The position numbers and the translations under genes were made by a program. A DNA stretch of 64,000 nucleotides from Stenomitos rutilans HA7619-LM2 (GTDB taxonomy: Bacteria > Cyanobacteriota > Cyanobacteriia > Leptolyngbyales > Leptolyngbyaceae). The DNA lies in NCBI GenBank assembly GCA_019358945.1, contig JAHHIE010000010.1, forward strand, positions 1 to 64,000. The letters run 5' to 3'. The notes under the pieces are model-generated. The model ran no database searches and was not told the origin of the DNA. It worked only from the letters and a program-made list of their open reading frames with translations. Each line of letters begins with the position of its first letter. The first letter of the stretch is position 1. Below, piece after piece: positions 63,071-64,000 of the stretch.

Positions 63071-63472
63071 TATAGGTAAGAAAGATAAGGAATCTATAAG
63101 TGCACGTTAATAAATGCAGCATCGCCGACTGGACTGCCTGCATCTAGTGTTCTGAAACAGAATGATGCAACATGCTTGAGCGCTACTCAGTCCTCAGCAC
63201 TCAGTCCACCGCAAAGCGGAAGCAAGCTACAGCACTCAGCACTCTTGCAACCGACATTGCAGAACTTTTGATGCGCTGTACTAGTGCTCTGTTCAGTGCC
63301 ACCACGATCGACATTAATGGTGCAACGGTCAATTTGGGGACTGGTGAGACTGCCGAAGCATTACAGGCTGTGCTAGATGGAAAATGGGGTATAGCCGCAA
63401 TCGATCGCTTGTGAAACCACTAACCTTCTTAGTTTTTCTATCTTCTACCCCAACTGCCAATTTACAATGCCC
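63071..63472. other. intergenic region with repeat-derived frame
   Basis: An 80-codon frame at 63172-63414 on the plus strand begins in repeats (ACTCAGTCCTCAGCACTCAG), and I give it its own low-confidence entry. The rest holds no gene. Confidence 0.45.
63172..63414 (+). CDS. doubtful small protein
   Basis: An 80-residue frame. The first 25 residues (RYSVLSTQSTAKRKQATALS) are translated from dispersed repeats. The remainder, LATDIAELLMRCTSALFSATTIDINGATVNLGTGETAEALQAVLDGKWGIAAIDRL split over 55 residues, looks more like a folded protein, with amphipathic helices. It could be a real small gene whose 5' end was altered by repeats, or a chance frame. No ribosome-binding site is clear. Confidence 0.25.
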   Translation: MLERYSVLSTQSTAKRKQATALSTLATDIAELLMRCTSALFSATTIDINGATVNLGTGETAEALQAVLDGKWGIAAIDRL

Positions 63473-64000
63473 TTACGACACGGCCTCTTTAGGCCGAAAA
63501 TCGCTTGGGCAGCCTGGTTGCCGCTTCGCTTCTAGATACTCCGCCATGATTTCGTGATAACGATCGCGGCCAAAGGTGTGGTAGTGACCGGGATAGACAG
63601 TTTCGATCGGCAATTTTTGCAACCGCTCATAGGTCGCAATATAGGTGGGAATGTCGCTTCCCGGCAATTGGTCGAGTAAATCGCCATCGTAAATGACATC
63701 GCCAGAGAAGAGTTCCTTGCTTTTGGCATCGTAGAGCGCAATGCAGCCGGGTGAATGTCCTGGCAGGTGCAACACTTCAAAGGCGCGATCGCCCAGATCC
63801 AGCACGTCGCCTTCCTGCAAGAGCTGTGTCGGTTCAGCACTGTTGAGTTTATATTGCATGGCTGTAAAGCCTGCGTAGGGCAACTGCTCGAAGTGCTCAT
63901 CCAGCACAAAGCCCAGTTCATGGGAGCACACAGCCGCATGGTTATCGCCCGATCGCAAAGCGTCTGCTTCAGCGAGATGGATTGCTCTATGGTCAAATTC
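63473..64000 (-). CDS. MBL-fold metallo-hydrolase (5' end outside the window)
   Basis: The frame is open to the last base, so the gene starts beyond position 64000. The visible 175 residues hold the second half of a metallo-beta-lactamase fold: VLHLPGHSPGCIALYD (His ligand), LFSGDVIYDGDLL (Asp ligand) and VYPGHYHTFGRDRY (His ligand). The missing N-terminal part should contain H-x-H-x-D-H. Glyoxalase II-like or related thioester/lactone hydrolases share this pattern. The true start cannot be seen. Confidence 0.88.
   Translation of the reverse strand, partial: EFDHRAIHLAEADALRSGDNHAAVCSHELGFVLDEHFEQLPYAGFTAMQYKLNSAEPTQLLQEGDVLDLGDRAFEVLHLPGHSPGCIALYDAKSKELFSGDVIYDGDLLDQLPGSDIPTYIATYERLQKLPIETVYPGHYHTFGRDRYHEIMAEYLEAKRQPGCPSDFRPKEAVS

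Overview
The window is about 64 kb of chromosome from a cyanobacterium, most likely a filamentous or Leptolyngbya-like form. The octamer GCGATCGC (HIP1) and its fragments occur throughout. The gene set includes cyanobacterial hallmarks: sqdB/sqdX for the thylakoid sulfolipid SQDG, a photosystem II S4-domain protein, an HHL1-like protein, UPF0367, DUF7219 and DUF2301 proteins, an SpkB-type kinase with pentapeptide repeats, and several large GAF/PAS/CHASE2 sensor kinases. Base composition is moderate, apart from one clearly AT-rich DUF262/DUF1524 gene. I saw no tRNA, rRNA or CRISPR array.

Layout. 1-6.7 kb: the end of a transposase, a GNAT acetyltransferase, a CheR methyltransferase, a GAF-PAS-GAF histidine kinase, a J-domain-like protein and an M23 peptidase. 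6.8-11.7 kb (minus): CysA, an AI-2E-type transporter and an orphan DppC/DppB permease pair. 12.4-18 kb: a GAF-LuxR regulator convergent with a FecR/CHASE2-kinase pair. 18-19.2 kb: non-coding, with a candidate structured RNA. 19.2-25.2 kb: aroK, a HAD phosphatase, an M15-like protein with degenerate zinc sites, a membrane protein and an SpkB-like kinase. 25.7-30 kb: pheT, a YciI protein, a CbiO-type ATPase and UPF0367. 30-35.4 kb: SphS/SphR-like two-component pair, SpoIID-like protein, DUF2301 protein, alpha/beta hydrolase. 35.5-37.6 kb: a decayed patch with a transposase remnant and a broken superfamily-2 helicase. 38-41 kb: HHL1-like protein, a GTCT/AGAC motif array, an L,D-transpeptidase and an Anbu-type protease. 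41-43.7 kb: sqdB-orf-sqdX. 44-46.3 kb: an FTR1 iron permease with a lipoprotein. 47-51.7 kb: GAF protein, S4 protein, Mug, GH57 and SGNH hydrolase. 51.8-58.2 kb: the DUF262 gene, an M1 aminopeptidase, a methyltransferase and a DUF29 protein. 58.3-64 kb: an FAD oxidoreductase, small membrane proteins and an MBL hydrolase cut by the window edge.

Two features stand out. First, dispersed intergenic repeats, built from CTGACCGCTGA-, GAGTCAG- and CAAAACT-type units, have also entered coding sequence without breaking frame. pheT, the M1 aminopeptidase gene and a methyltransferase gene each carry a low-complexity peptide translated from them, much as Rickettsia palindromic elements do. Second, a family of short foldback elements with TAGGACTTACGCA termini is present in three copies, each flanked by an exact 5-bp target duplication. 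One copy interrupts the helicase pseudogene, and its conceptual removal restores the frame. A roughly 380-bp array of GTCT/AGAC motifs spaced near the helical repeat, upstream of the HHL1-like gene, is the most puzzling non-coding signal.

All functional calls rest on reading motifs by eye and on general knowledge of the families; no database search was possible.
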